Assembly (NCBI RefSeq): GCF_900108065.1
Contig: NZ_FNVQ01000003.1
Location: 372,001-436,000 of the forward strand
DNA from: Marinobacterium lutimaris
GTDB taxonomy: Bacteria; Pseudomonadota; Gammaproteobacteria; Pseudomonadales; Balneatricaceae
DNA length: 64,000 bases
Direction of reading: 5' to 3'
Positions 1 to 8,892 of this stretch are shown in pieces. The position numbers were made by a program, and so were the translations under genes. The notes beneath the pieces were generated by a model. That model was given only the letters and a program-made list of their open reading frames with translations. It ran no database searches and was not told the DNA's origin. Within the stretch, counting starts at the first letter, position 1. Each line of letters starts with the position of its first letter.

Positions 1-1
1 T

Positions 2-757
2 CCGCACTGGCACGATGATTATCTGATCGGCTACACCGAACAGGGCCTGCAGCAGTTCAGCTGTCGGCGCCAGGTCCAGCGCTCCACGCCGGGGAACATT
101 TTCCTTATCGAGCCGGGCGAACTGCACGACGGCGAAGCGCCGCAGCAGGATGGATTCACCTACCGCGCGCTCTACCTGCCCACCGACTGGCTGCACCGAC
201 AGTTGGCCGATATTTTTGAGGATCTTCCCGACCGCTTTGAGCTGCGCGTGGAGCAGACGCTGTGCGATGATCGCCGCCTGATGGCCAGCCTGGCCTCCGC
301 CTACATGGCGCTGAAGGAGGGAGAACCGCGCATGGTCCGCGACGCCTGCATCGATCAGCTGATGGAACGGATGACGGCCCACTTCAGTTGGCGTAAGCGC
401 CAGCGCGACGAACTGCTGCTACCCGGGCTGGCCCGACAGGGGCGCGATTTTCTGCATGCCCATCTGCACCAGGATATCGGCCTCGATGATCTGGCGCTGG
501 CGCTTAACTCCGACCGCTTCAAGATAAATCGAGCCTTCAAGGCCGCGTTTGGCGTTGCGCCTCACACCTACCTTCTGCAACTGCGGCTGATCAAAGCCCG
601 AGAGCTGCTTGCACGTGGCCGCCGCCCAGCCGAGGTGGCAGCTGATCTCTGTTTCTCCGACCAGAGCCACCTGGGGCGCTGGTTCAGACGCGCCTACAAA
701 CTGACGCCTGCGGCCTATCGCAGCCTGTGCACGGGCGTTCCAGACGGAGTTGGCTAA
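2..757 (+). CDS. AraC-family transcriptional regulator, 5' end outside window
   Basis: The reading frame is open from base 2, so the start lies upstream of the window. The visible N-terminal part is a cupin-like effector domain with motifs such as PHWHDDYLIGY and GELHDGEAP, typical of AraC regulators of the LysE-partner type. The C-terminal third carries two helix-turn-helix units, seen as DRFKINRAFKAAFG and FSDQSHLGRWFRRAYK, the normal AraC DNA-binding layout. It ends 41 bp before a LysE-type exporter on the same strand. This regulator-exporter pairing is common, so I infer that it controls export of an amino acid or similar small molecule. The ligand cannot be read from the sequence. A TTG at 203 is an internal codon, not the start. 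Confidence 0.88.
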   Translation, partial: PHWHDDYLIGYTEQGLQQFSCRRQVQRSTPGNIFLIEPGELHDGEAPQQDGFTYRALYLPTDWLHRQLADIFEDLPDRFELRVEQTLCDDRRLMASLASAYMALKEGEPRMVRDACIDQLMERMTAHFSWRKRQRDELLLPGLARQGRDFLHAHLHQDIGLDDLALALNSDRFKINRAFKAAFGVAPHTYLLQLRLIKARELLARGRRPAEVAADLCFSDQSHLGRWFRRAYKLTPAAYRSLCTGVPDGVG

Positions 758-798
758 TAGCGCGACACTAAGCGGGAACCACCTGATAAGGAATCCCG

Positions 799-1413
799 AT
801 GTCCGCGCTTGTTGTCAGTTTTTCCCTCTTTGCCTTTGTCGCCTCGGCCACGCCCGGCCCCACGAACCTGCTGGCCCTGAGTAACGGCAGCCGCTTTGGT
901 ACCCGCTCTACCCTGCCCTTCGCCTTCGGCGCATCGCTGGGTGCGGCCGCGGTGCTGCTGCTGACCGCCAGTGGATTGGGCCGGTTGATTCAGGAGTATC
1001 CCCTGCTACGGCTTTCACTGGCTCTTTGTGGCGTACTTTGGCTGACAAGCCTGGCCTGGAAGCTCTACCACGCCCCGGCCGTTCAGACAGACGACGGGAC
1101 CGAATGCGCCAGGGCCAGCTGGTATCACGGCGCGTTGATGCAGCCGGTCAATCCGAAAACCTGGATGATGGCGCTGACCGCTACCAGCCTGTTCGCACCG
1201 GTCGCTCCGTCCGGCTCGACGGCTCAGGGATTCACCCACGCTATGCTGATGGCGACGATCTTCTTTATCGTGACCCTGCCCTGCATCGCCGCTTGGGCCT
1301 GGCTGGGCGATGCCTGCGTCAGGCTGCTGAAAAGCGAGCAACGCCTGCAACTGCTCAATCGCGTATTGGCGGTGCTGCTCGGTGTGTCTGTCTGGTCGGC
1401 GCTATTACTCTGA
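799..1413 (+). CDS. LysE/RhtB-family amino-acid exporter
   Basis: This 204-residue integral membrane protein of the inner membrane probably has six transmembrane helices. Family marks are the early ATPGPTN motif (residues 17-23) and a central QPVNPKTWMM segment (about 115-124), both typical of LysE/RhtB exporters that expel amino acids or derivatives using the proton gradient. The start is an ATG preceded by TAAGGA at a good distance. It lies downstream of the AraC regulator and probably forms a unit with it. Its natural terminator seems to be the bidirectional hairpin at 1801-1832, from which it is now separated by a non-coding element. The substrate is unknown. Confidence 0.9.
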   Translation: MSALVVSFSLFAFVASATPGPTNLLALSNGSRFGTRSTLPFAFGASLGAAAVLLLTASGLGRLIQEYPLLRLSLALCGVLWLTSLAWKLYHAPAVQTDDGTECARASWYHGALMQPVNPKTWMMALTATSLFAPVAPSGSTAQGFTHAMLMATIFFIVTLPCIAAWAWLGDACVRLLKSEQRLQLLNRVLAVLLGVSVWSALLL

Positions 1414-1422
1414 AACGGCGAC

Positions 1423-1797
1423 TCAACTGGCATAAGCCACCCATAGTAATAATCCGCCTGTATGGCAGATGCTTTTGCATCTAGCTCCCTGTAAGGGAGC
1501 CTCGGCAAACCTTCCGACGAATTCAGGGATCGTCCATATCCGAGTCCTTTTTAAGGCCGGTTTCGGCTGCTGCCGAGCAAAGAGACTTGTGCGGCTTTCG
1601 TTGCTAAGTGAGTCCCTTTGCAATCCCAAACCGCCCCTAAGGCTTGGTCGGCTACGCCGACTTCCCTGCGCCAAAGGGGATAGATTGATCCGCTCAGATA
1701 ACTATGAGACATCGAGCCCCATTATCGCTGTGGCACGAAACAGGCCTAGCCTCGACTAAACGATCACCACCTCCATAGGAGGTGGTTTAAGAGCGAC
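1423..1797. mobile_element. Structured non-coding element, possible IS200/IS605-type remnant or MITE
   Basis: These 375 bp hold no convincing gene. They contain a series of foldbacks: AGATGC-tttt-GCATCT near 1478, GCTCCCT-gta-AGGGAGC near 1494, TCGGC-tgct-GCCGA near 1563, GTCGGC-tac-GCCGAC near 1648 and a 9-bp stem ACCACCTCC-ata-GGAGGTGGT at 1766-1786. The last resembles the sub-terminal hairpins of IS200/IS605 elements. GCGAC occurs just outside both suggested edges (1418-1422 and 1793-1797). Removing the segment would place the lysE stop about 13 bp before its terminator hairpin. What is seen is the hairpins, the repeat and the position; the transposon origin is inferred. A TnpB or IscB guide-RNA scaffold is one possibility that I could not confirm. 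Confidence 0.35.
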
Positions 1798-1800
1798 AAC

Positions 1801-1832
1801 AAAAAAGGGCCTGCATCTCTGCAGGCCCTTTT
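1801..1832. terminator. Bidirectional Rho-independent terminator
   Basis: An 11-bp perfect stem AAGGGCCTGCA / TGCAGGCCCTT with a TCTC loop is flanked by A-runs on the left and T-runs on the right, so it can stop transcription from both sides. It serves the leftward Tim44-domain gene ending at 1863 and, originally, the rightward lysE gene. Confidence 0.85.
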
Positions 1833-1862
1833 CTATTTGCCTAATTGGCGTAGCGGTTAAGC

Positions 1863-2795
1863 TTACTTGGGCTGTTCGATACCGACGATAAACCAGTCAG
1901 CGTTTTCGACGCTCATGTCACGGCTCAGGTGCCAGATTTCGCTGAACTCGGCGAGGCCGGACTGCTCATCTTCACGCAGCCAACCGTAGAAGTTGATCGA
2001 TACGATGACGTGATCTTTCTCGTCGATAAAGTTGATCAGGTCCGCCATCACAGAATCCACTTCGGTGGTCTGACGATCCGGGAAGCGACCGCGCTGGGCT
2101 TTCAGCTCTTCAAACAGCTCGGCGGTGGTGTAGCTTTTAAGCTCTTCCCAGTTGCACTCGTCCCAGGCTTTCTGCAGGCCGGTAAAGTGGCTGCAGGCCT
2201 GATCCAGGAACGCGCGCTTGTTAAACCATTCCGGCAGGTTCAGCTCCGGCTCCGCCAGAGAGGCACCAAAACCGCTATCAGCGACCGGCTCAGGCTGGCT
2301 GGCCTGAGGCTCTGCCTGGTGCTGCTGCCGAGCCTGGACCTGCGGCTCTTCCTGAGAAGAAGTGCGCCACTGCCCCATGTCGGGCTGGGGACCCGCCCCT
2401 GCATAGGCCTGCTGCTGTTGCTGCGCCTGACGACGGCCGGCAAACAGCTTGAACAGCACAAAGCCGATCACTGCGACGATCAGGATATCCATGATCTGGA
2501 TACCTTCGAAGGCGCCACCGAAGAAGAGAGCACCCAGCAGACCACCGGCCAACAGACCACCCATCAGGCCACCCATACCAGGGCGACGCTGGGTAGTACC
2601 GGGCTGCTGCGCGGTATTAGTAGTTTGCTGCGCATCCTGCTGCTTGTTGGCAGTAGGTGCCGGCGAAGTCTTTTTCGGCGCCGAGTAGGACTTGCCGAGA
2701 GAGAAGCCGCCGCCGAGACGTTTGGCGTGAGCATCGTCAACGGGCATAAGCACGCTGAGAAGAAAAGCAAAGAGACTGACTGTCAAAATCCGCAT
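1863..2795 (-). CDS. Tim44-like domain membrane protein
   Basis: A 310-residue protein with an N-terminal signal or anchor (about 1-24, ending DDAHA). A low-complexity region rich in Q, T, P and A follows, then a Gly-rich GMGGLMGGLLAGGLLGALFFGG segment leading into a second hydrophobic helix (about 100-120), a Gln-rich linker, and a C-terminal Tim44-like domain (about 185-310) with motifs such as WDECNWEELKSYTT and WHLSRD. Bacterial proteins of this type are widespread in Proteobacteria but have no firmly assigned function. In mitochondria the domain binds membranes and import machinery. The gene is monocistronic with its own terminator. The function is unknown; the domain call is fairly certain. 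Confidence 0.8.
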   Translation of the reverse strand: MRILTVSLFAFLLSVLMPVDDAHAKRLGGGFSLGKSYSAPKKTSPAPTANKQQDAQQTTNTAQQPGTTQRRPGMGGLMGGLLAGGLLGALFFGGAFEGIQIMDILIVAVIGFVLFKLFAGRRQAQQQQQAYAGAGPQPDMGQWRTSSQEEPQVQARQQHQAEPQASQPEPVADSGFGASLAEPELNLPEWFNKRAFLDQACSHFTGLQKAWDECNWEELKSYTTAELFEELKAQRGRFPDRQTTEVDSVMADLINFIDEKDHVIVSINFYGWLREDEQSGLAEFSEIWHLSRDMSVENADWFIVGIEQPK

Positions 2796-2868
2796 GGGAA
2801 TCCTCGATTTAGGAAAAACATGAACAAACCCGTCTGTGCAGGCTTCTTCAAATCGCCCCTATCTCGCG

Positions 2869-3765
2869 CTAACTCGTCTTCGCCGTCTCCTTCCTCCGGC
2901 AAATTGTTGCCAGATAGATACCTGTAAAGATGAGCAGAATACCTGCTCCGTGGAAAAGGTACAGCGATTCTCCAAGAAAAAGTACCGACATCAACACGCC
3001 AAACACCGGAATCAGGTGGATAAACAGCCCTGCCCGAGCAGCGCCAAGCTCTGCCACACCGCGGTTCCAGAACAGGTAAGCCAGTATCGAGGGGCCTATG
3101 GCCATGTAGATAATGGCGGAGACCACCGGCAGCCCCCAGTTGATCTCCACACCCTCGCCCAGGTGCCAGATACCGAATGGCGCCAGCGCCAGGGTACCGA
3201 TCACCACGCTGACCGAAAACAGGGTAAAACCGTCCAACGCCTGCGGGCGCCAGCGCAGCGCCACGGAGTAGACCGACCAGGTCAGCACCGCCACGCCGAT
3301 CCAGATATCACCACGGTTGAACTCCAGCGCCAGCAGTGTCGTAAAATTCGCCTGACTGACCAGTACCGCCACGCCACAGAGCGATACCAGAATCCCCGCC
3401 CATTGGCGCAGACTGATCCGCTCGCGCAGCAGCATGGAGTTAAGCAGCACGATCACCACCGGCGCAGCGGACTGCAACAACGCTGCGTTGGAAGCGCCGG
3501 TGTCCTGCAGCCCCATGTAGATAAAAGTGTTGAAGCTGGCGACACTAAGAATGGATAAAAGGATAAGCATCGGCAGGTGAGCGCGGATCACCTCACGGCT
3601 GCGCCAGATGCGGGGCAGCGCCCAGGGCAGGATCATCAACAGCACCAGCAGCCAGCGCAGAAACGCCAGCGCTATGGGATCCAGATCGGCATGGATAGCG
3701 CGAGCGCTGACCACGTTGCCGGCCCAGAACAGTGGTGTCAGGGCCAGAAGCAGATAGGCCTTCAC
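2869..3765 (-). CDS. EamA/DMT-superfamily transporter
   Basis: A 298-residue hydrophobic protein with about ten transmembrane helices arranged as two EamA repeats, the usual size for drug/metabolite transporters. The N-terminus PLFWAGNVVSARA and the segment YMAIGPSILAYLFWNRGV are characteristic of the family. Such proteins move small metabolites across the inner membrane, and the substrate here is unknown. Its start overlaps the stop of the upstream potassium-channel gene by four bases (ATGA), so the two are probably translationally coupled. The C-terminus ends in a basic tail (CRRKETAKTS), which I take to be cytoplasmic. Confidence 0.88.
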   Translation of the reverse strand: MKAYLLLALTPLFWAGNVVSARAIHADLDPIALAFLRWLLVLLMILPWALPRIWRSREVIRAHLPMLILLSILSVASFNTFIYMGLQDTGASNAALLQSAAPVVIVLLNSMLLRERISLRQWAGILVSLCGVAVLVSQANFTTLLALEFNRGDIWIGVAVLTWSVYSVALRWRPQALDGFTLFSVSVVIGTLALAPFGIWHLGEGVEINWGLPVVSAIIYMAIGPSILAYLFWNRGVAELGAARAGLFIHLIPVFGVLMSVLFLGESLYLFHGAGILLIFTGIYLATICRRKETAKTS

Positions 3766-5459
3766 TTGGTGTCGCTCCCCTGCAGCCAGCGTTGCAGCCG
3801 GCTCTGAGTGGCATCGTTACCGGTCAGCACATAATGCAGGGTGTTGTAGTTGAAGGCGGTCCAGGCCATACGATCCAGCGCTCCCTTGCGACCGCAGAAC
3901 AGAATATCGTCACCGGGCTGCAGTTCGGTCAGCTCGCCGGGCAGCAGCTTCACCTCGTCACCGCGGCGCATCATCAACGGGAAGCAGTGCAATGTCTCTT
4001 TGCGGTAGTGAGGATTCTTCAGCAGTGCGATCAACTTTATTTCGGTTCCTTCCTGAAGTTTTTCCAGCACTGCGGGAGCTTCTTTCTCACCGACACAGAC
4101 AGAACGACTCTCCAGCGCCTCGTCTCCTACCGTCGCGTTCATGCGGTTAAGCAGCGTATGGGCCCAGACCTCGTCCTGCTGCATTAACTGATCGAGGAAC
4201 TCCGACAGCAGCGGTGTTTTAAGCTGCGCCATGATGCGGGTGGCGATAATCTGCCCCGGCTGCATTATGAAATCGCAGCGGGAGTTTTCAAACACCAGGT
4301 CGTTGGCGCTCAGGTTTTGGCGCACCACGGTGATCAGCTTCGGGTTGAGCTCACGGGCGGTCATGATGATCGACAGGTTGTCAGCGTCATTGGCGGTGCC
4401 TGCCACTATACCCACTGCGTCTTCGACGCCCGCCTGCTGCAGGGTCACCGCCTCGGTGCCGACACCGAGCACCGCGCCCGGCAGATCACGGATATTCTTC
4501 GGATCCGGGTCGATAATAGTGACCTCGGTCTCTTCCTGCTTCAGCTCGCGGCTGATGTTGCTGCCGAAACGGCCAAAGCCGCAGATAATCCAGCGCCCCT
4601 TGGCATGGCGATAGACGCTGGCCAGGTTGCGATGTTCCGGGTTCATCAGCCAGTCAAACACCAGGTGCCGGTGCGGGCTATGAGCCGCCAGCGCCACGTA
4701 TTCAGCGTAGGCACGGAAGGGGTCGACAATCAGATCGGTGCCAAAGGAAGCCAGGTTGGCGGTGGTGATATCGTTTTCAGAGCGGCTGATCGCCAGCCGC
4801 TTCGGCTTGAGCACCTTGCTGGCGATAGAGATCGCCAGGTTGACCTTGTCGCTGTTGGTCAGCGCCAGCACCCCGGCGCAGTTCGGCAACTGCAGGCCGG
4901 CGTGATCGAGAATATCCGGCAGCGAGGCATCGCCACAAAGCGCCGGCACCGGAATCCGCAGACCATCCAGCTCCAGTTCATCAACGCGGTCCTGATCAAT
5001 ATCCACCACGACCACGCGTACGTTGCGCTCGGTCAGCTCGCGGGCCAGGTTGGAGCCGGTAACGCCATAGCCGCAGATCAGGTAGAAGGGTTCGGTCAGA
5101 CTACGTACGTGGTTTACGAACCGGCGTAGCCGCAGCAACCGGGTAAAGCCGGAGTCCTGGAACACCGCCAGCGTGGTACCTATACCGTAGAGCCAGGCCA
5201 CCACGCAGGCGTAGATGGTGCAAAGCGTCCACATCCGCTGGGCATCGTTAAAGGCGTAGGGGATCTCGCCAAAGCCGATGGTAGAGCCCATGAACGAGAC
5301 GAAGTAGAAGGCGTGGAAGTAGCTCATGTGCCAGACGTTGCCCTGATCGTCCTGGCCGGGGATCAGGATAAAACCGAGTATCGACACCGCATAGACCACG
5401 ATCAACGTGATCAGCGGCGCCCTCAGCCGTCTCAGCAGCACATAGAGGATATCGTACAT
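3762..5459 (-). CDS. Two-TM potassium channel with two RCK/TrkA-N NAD-binding domains
   Basis: A 565-residue protein. TM1 is at about 15-34. A pore loop follows with selectivity filter TIGFG (60-64), then TM2 at about 75-98. Two cytoplasmic Rossmann-type RCK domains start at YLICGYGVTGSNLAREL (about 126) and WIICGFGRFGSNISREL (about 293), and a TrkA-C-like region (about 470-545) closes the protein. This is the plan of ligand-gated potassium channels related to Kch and MthK, in which the RCK ring gates the pore. The filter has Ile and Phe in place of the classical TVGYG; Phe at the Tyr position also occurs in other bacterial channels. It lies in an operon with a small four-helix protein (7 bp upstream) and an EamA transporter. 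Confidence 0.88.
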   Translation of the reverse strand: MYDILYVLLRRLRAPLITLIVVYAVSILGFILIPGQDDQGNVWHMSYFHAFYFVSFMGSTIGFGEIPYAFNDAQRMWTLCTIYACVVAWLYGIGTTLAVFQDSGFTRLLRLRRFVNHVRSLTEPFYLICGYGVTGSNLARELTERNVRVVVVDIDQDRVDELELDGLRIPVPALCGDASLPDILDHAGLQLPNCAGVLALTNSDKVNLAISIASKVLKPKRLAISRSENDITTANLASFGTDLIVDPFRAYAEYVALAAHSPHRHLVFDWLMNPEHRNLASVYRHAKGRWIICGFGRFGSNISRELKQEETEVTIIDPDPKNIRDLPGAVLGVGTEAVTLQQAGVEDAVGIVAGTANDADNLSIIMTARELNPKLITVVRQNLSANDLVFENSRCDFIMQPGQIIATRIMAQLKTPLLSEFLDQLMQQDEVWAHTLLNRMNATVGDEALESRSVCVGEKEAPAVLEKLQEGTEIKLIALLKNPHYRKETLHCFPLMMRRGDEVKLLPGELTELQPGDDILFCGRKGALDRMAWTAFNYNTLHYVLTGNDATQSRLQRWLQGSDTK

Positions 5460-5466
5460 GGGACGA

Positions 5467-5850
5467 TCAGCGCCGGATCAGTACGGTTTCTACCATCAGC
5501 AGGATCACCGAGGTGATGTTCGCCAGCAGCGCCCCGCCGGCAAAGGAGACCACACTGGCCATCACTTCAGCCTCCATGCCGGTGGCAGCAATATGCTCGC
5601 CATAGCCCCAGATACCGGCGGCGATGATCAGCTGCAGGTCAGCCACCAGGCTGGTCGCCAGCATCAGCGCGCCCAGGTGGCTGCGATCACCGAACTTGAG
5701 CACGGTGCAGATCAGGCTTACCACCAGGGCAAGGAAGAGTTCGAGGACATCGTGGTGATCGGGGTTATCGATCTCGCCGACAAAGAAACCGAAGTTCAGC
5801 GTTAAGGCCAGCACAATAAAAAAAGCGAATATCACTTTTTCGCGATTCAT
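5467..5850 (-). CDS. Small four-helix membrane protein of unknown function
   Basis: A 127-residue protein consisting almost entirely of four hydrophobic helices (about 6-25, 36-52, 60-80, 95-122). It ends in a short basic tail (LIRR). I do not recognise a named function. A conserved-looking acidic loop EIDNPDHHDVLE lies between helices 1 and 2. The stop is 7 bp from the start of the RCK potassium-channel gene, which suggests co-expression and perhaps a partner or accessory subunit role. That role is inference from position only. It starts at ATG with the purine-rich stretch GGGAGTTTCAAC upstream. Confidence 0.75.
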   Translation of the reverse strand: MNREKVIFAFFIVLALTLNFGFFVGEIDNPDHHDVLELFLALVVSLICTVLKFGDRSHLGALMLATSLVADLQLIIAAGIWGYGEHIAATGMEAEVMASVVSFAGGALLANITSVILLMVETVLIRR

Positions 5851-6016
5851 CCGTTGAAACTCCCTGCGTTAGTCATATTAAGATTCTACCGGCCCTCGGG
5901 GGACAGCGCATCCGGCTGGAGACGTTTTTCCGAATCGACTTAGAAACTGAACGTCAAAGCTGAGGTCTGAGGAAGTACTATTGCGCACCATCTTGAAAAA
6001 AGGGATCAGGATTCAC

Positions 6017-8857
6017 ATGCATTTCAGGCGAGCTGCCCAAGGCTTCAGTGCCCTTCTTCTGCTTTTTGTGTTCGCCAGCGTTGCCCGCGCAGCGCTGATT
6101 CAGAGCCCAAACGACCAGCGTCAGTACGAAAACTTCTCGCTGGATAACGGCCTTGAGGTGGTGGTGATATCAGACCCGACCACGGACAAGGCCGCCGCCT
6201 CCATGAACGTACTCGCCGGTAGCGCCGACAACCCGGAAGAACGACCCGGCCTGGCTCACTTTCTGGAACACATGCTGTTCCTGGGTACCGAAAAGTACCC
6301 GGAATCCGGCGCCTACCAGGAGTTCATCAGCGCCAACGGCGGCAGCCACAACGCTTACACCGCCTACGACAACACCAACTACTTCTTCGACGTTAAGGCC
6401 GACGCCCTCTCCGGAGCCCTGGATCGTTTCTCCCAGTTTTTCATCGCCCCCCTGTTCACCCCCGAACTGGTGGACCGGGAGCGTCACGCAGTGCACTCGG
6501 AATTCAAATCCCAGCTGCAGGACGATGGCCGCCGCCTCTACTCCGCCAGCAAGCTACCGATGAACCCTGAGCATCCGTTCAGCCGTTTCTTCGTCGGTAA
6601 CCTGGACACACTGGCGGACCGCCCCAACTCCGATGTTCGCGATGAGCTGATCAAGTTTTACGAAAGCCACTACTCTGCCAACCTGATGGATCTGGTGGTG
6701 ATCGGGCGTCAGTCCACCGCCGAGCTGCGCGCCATGGTAGAGCAGTACTTCAACGCCATTCCCAACCGCAAGCTTGAACACACGCCCTCCACCGAGCCGC
6801 TTTACAAGCCGGAGCAGTTGCCGGTGCAGCTGGATGTGGTCACCAAGATGGACACCCGCCAGCTGAGCCTGCGCTTCCCGGTACCTGCCATGCGCGACCA
6901 CTGGCGCGAAAAACCGCTCTATTACATCGCCAGCATGATCGGCTACGAGGGCAAAGGCAGCCTGCTGAGCCTGCTGAAGGAGAAAGGCTGGGCACGCGGC
7001 CTCGGCGCCTCTCCCGGCATGGATCTGGCCAACCAGGCCAGCTTTGATGTGGGTATCGAACTGACCCAGTCCGGTCTTGAACACTACGACCAGGTAGTCG
7101 AGCTGTTCTTTGCCTTTGTGGAAAAATTCAAGGCGGAAGGCGTGCGCGAAGATCTTTACGACGAGGAAGCACAACTGGCCGCCACCGACTTCCGTTTCCA
7201 TGAGTCCGGTGAGCCGGTGCATGAAGCGATGCAGTTAGCCGCCAGAATGCCGGATTACCCGGTTGAGAACCTGCTCGATGGCCCCTACCTTTACGATCGT
7301 TTCGACGCTGACCTGATCCAGAGTTACCTGGACAAGCTGACGCCGGAAAATATGATCCTGACCCTGGCGGCTCCCGATCTGAAAACCGACAGCAAGACCG
7401 AGCGCTACGGCATTGAGTACAGCCTCGGCAAGCCAGACAGCAACGCCGAGCGCGGCTGGGACAATCCCCAGGCCGATGATGCTCTGGCGGTGCGCAGCCT
7501 CAACCCCTACGTGGCAAAGGATCTCAGCCTGATCCAGCCCGAGGGCGAGCCAAGCGAGACACCGGAAGCACTCTGGCAAGCCAAGGGCGCCAAGCTCTGG
7601 TTCCTGCAGGATCTGAGCTTCAATGTCCCCCGCGCCAATCTCTACTTTACGTTCATCTCGGAGACCGCCAACGACAGCGCCCGACACGCGGTGCTGAACA
7701 CCCTGTTCGCGCGGATGCTGGATGACCGCATGAACGAGGACTTTTACGACGCCAGTCTCGCAGGACTGTCTGCATCGATCTACCCGCACATGCGCGGTTT
7801 CGGCATCCGTATCTCAGGCTACAACCAGCGCCAGCCGGTACTGCTGGACAGCATTCTCGATGAAATCAAGCAGCAGCCGGAGTCCGAGAGCCGCTTCCGT
7901 CGCATCAAGAACGCGCTGACCGAAGAGCTGGAAAACGCCGACAAGGACAAGCCCTACAACCAGACTTTCAGCGCGCTTTACACCGCGCTGATGCCGCAGT
8001 GGTCCGAGCAGCAGAAGCTGGATGCCCTGGCATCGATCTCCCTTAAAGACCTGCAGGAGTACCTGCCCGAACTGTTCTCCGGCCTCTACCTGCGCAGTTT
8101 TGCCCACGGCAACATCAGCAGCGTCAGTGCCCGCCAGATGGCCAGCAAGGTTTACGAATCCCTGGTAGCGAAAGACCCGGCCGAGGAAGCCGCACAGCTG
8201 CCGGTGGTCCAGCTGCCGGCGGGCAAACGCCTATATGACACCCTCGATATCGAACACAACGACTCGGCCCTGACGCTCTACATGCAGGGTAACAGCACTG
8301 CTATCAAGGCCCGCGCCGAGGTCGCCCTGCTGAACGAGATCATGCAGACGCCGTTTTACTCAAGCCTGCGTACCGAGCAGCAACTGGGCTATATCGTATT
8401 TTCGACCCCGCTGCCGATGCAGGATGTTCCGGGAATTGCCCTGGTCGTGCAGTCTCCGGTGGCCGACCCTGACAAACTGGAAGCCGCCTACGACGAGTTT
8501 CTGGAAGGGATGTCTGAACGCCTCAGCACAATCACCGAGGAGGAGCTTGCAGCGTTCAAGCAGAGCTTGATTTCACGTATCAACCAAAGCGATAAAACGC
8601 TGAAGAATCGCTCTGCCCGCCTCTGGCGAGAGCTGGACCGGGAAAACCCTGACTTCAACACCCGCGAAGCACTGACCGCCGCGACACTGCAGATCACGCC
8701 GGATTCACTGGCGGCACGACTGAGCGAGCTGCGTACGCGCCAGCTGGCGCTGCGCAGCTACGGCGGCGACAACGAGCCGGGTTCCAGGGATGACAAGGCG
8801 CTGCTGAATGCGCTGAAAGAGGATAAGCAGTTTGTACCGGGAACGGCGGCGCCTTGA
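6017..8857 (+). CDS. ptrA: Pitrilysin-type (M16) periplasmic protease
   Basis: A 946-residue insulinase-family zinc metallopeptidase. The inverted zinc motif HFLEHMLF (HxxEH) and the downstream glutamate region HAVHSEFKSQ are present in the N-terminal domain. Three further non-catalytic M16 domains follow, matching the four-domain layout of E. coli protease III (about 960 residues). I chose the ATG at 6017 over an upstream TTG at 5981. It has a Shine-Dalgarno AGGA six bases ahead and gives a clean signal peptide MHFRRAAQGFSALLLLFVFA... cleaved near ARA-ALI. It should act in the periplasm, degrading small polypeptides. It is transcribed alone and converges on the sbcB side. Confidence 0.92.
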   Translation: MHFRRAAQGFSALLLLFVFASVARAALIQSPNDQRQYENFSLDNGLEVVVISDPTTDKAAASMNVLAGSADNPEERPGLAHFLEHMLFLGTEKYPESGAYQEFISANGGSHNAYTAYDNTNYFFDVKADALSGALDRFSQFFIAPLFTPELVDRERHAVHSEFKSQLQDDGRRLYSASKLPMNPEHPFSRFFVGNLDTLADRPNSDVRDELIKFYESHYSANLMDLVVIGRQSTAELRAMVEQYFNAIPNRKLEHTPSTEPLYKPEQLPVQLDVVTKMDTRQLSLRFPVPAMRDHWREKPLYYIASMIGYEGKGSLLSLLKEKGWARGLGASPGMDLANQASFDVGIELTQSGLEHYDQVVELFFAFVEKFKAEGVREDLYDEEAQLAATDFRFHESGEPVHEAMQLAARMPDYPVENLLDGPYLYDRFDADLIQSYLDKLTPENMILTLAAPDLKTDSKTERYGIEYSLGKPDSNAERGWDNPQADDALAVRSLNPYVAKDLSLIQPEGEPSETPEALWQAKGAKLWFLQDLSFNVPRANLYFTFISETANDSARHAVLNTLFARMLDDRMNEDFYDASLAGLSASIYPHMRGFGIRISGYNQRQPVLLDSILDEIKQQPESESRFRRIKNALTEELENADKDKPYNQTFSALYTALMPQWSEQQKLDALASISLKDLQEYLPELFSGLYLRSFAHGNISSVSARQMASKVYESLVAKDPAEEAAQLPVVQLPAGKRLYDTLDIEHNDSALTLYMQGNSTAIKARAEVALLNEIMQTPFYSSLRTEQQLGYIVFSTPLPMQDVPGIALVVQSPVADPDKLEAAYDEFLEGMSERLSTITEEELAAFKQSLISRINQSDKTLKNRSARLWRELDRENPDFNTREALTAATLQITPDSLAARLSELRTRQLALRSYGGDNEPGSRDDKALLNALKEDKQFVPGTAAP

Positions 8858-8892
8858 GCGACGCCCAGCCGGACCTGATAAAAAAGGCTGAA

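Noticed and set aside
1469-1759. 96-codon open frame inside the foldback element
   Set aside because: It runs through several strong hairpins, has no ribosome-binding site and resembles no protein family I know.
1423-1797. Firm assignment as an IscB/HEARO omega RNA
   Set aside because: Short matches I recalled fall on opposite strands and may be chance. No iscB or tnpB gene is present, so only a tentative element is reported.
1929-2927. 332-codon open frame opposite the Tim44-domain gene
   Set aside because: Antisense shadow; low-complexity translation with no start signal, while the opposite strand has a signal peptide and a known domain.
2836-3558. 240-codon open frame opposite the EamA gene
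   Set aside because: His/Gln-rich antisense translation typical of shadow frames over membrane proteins.
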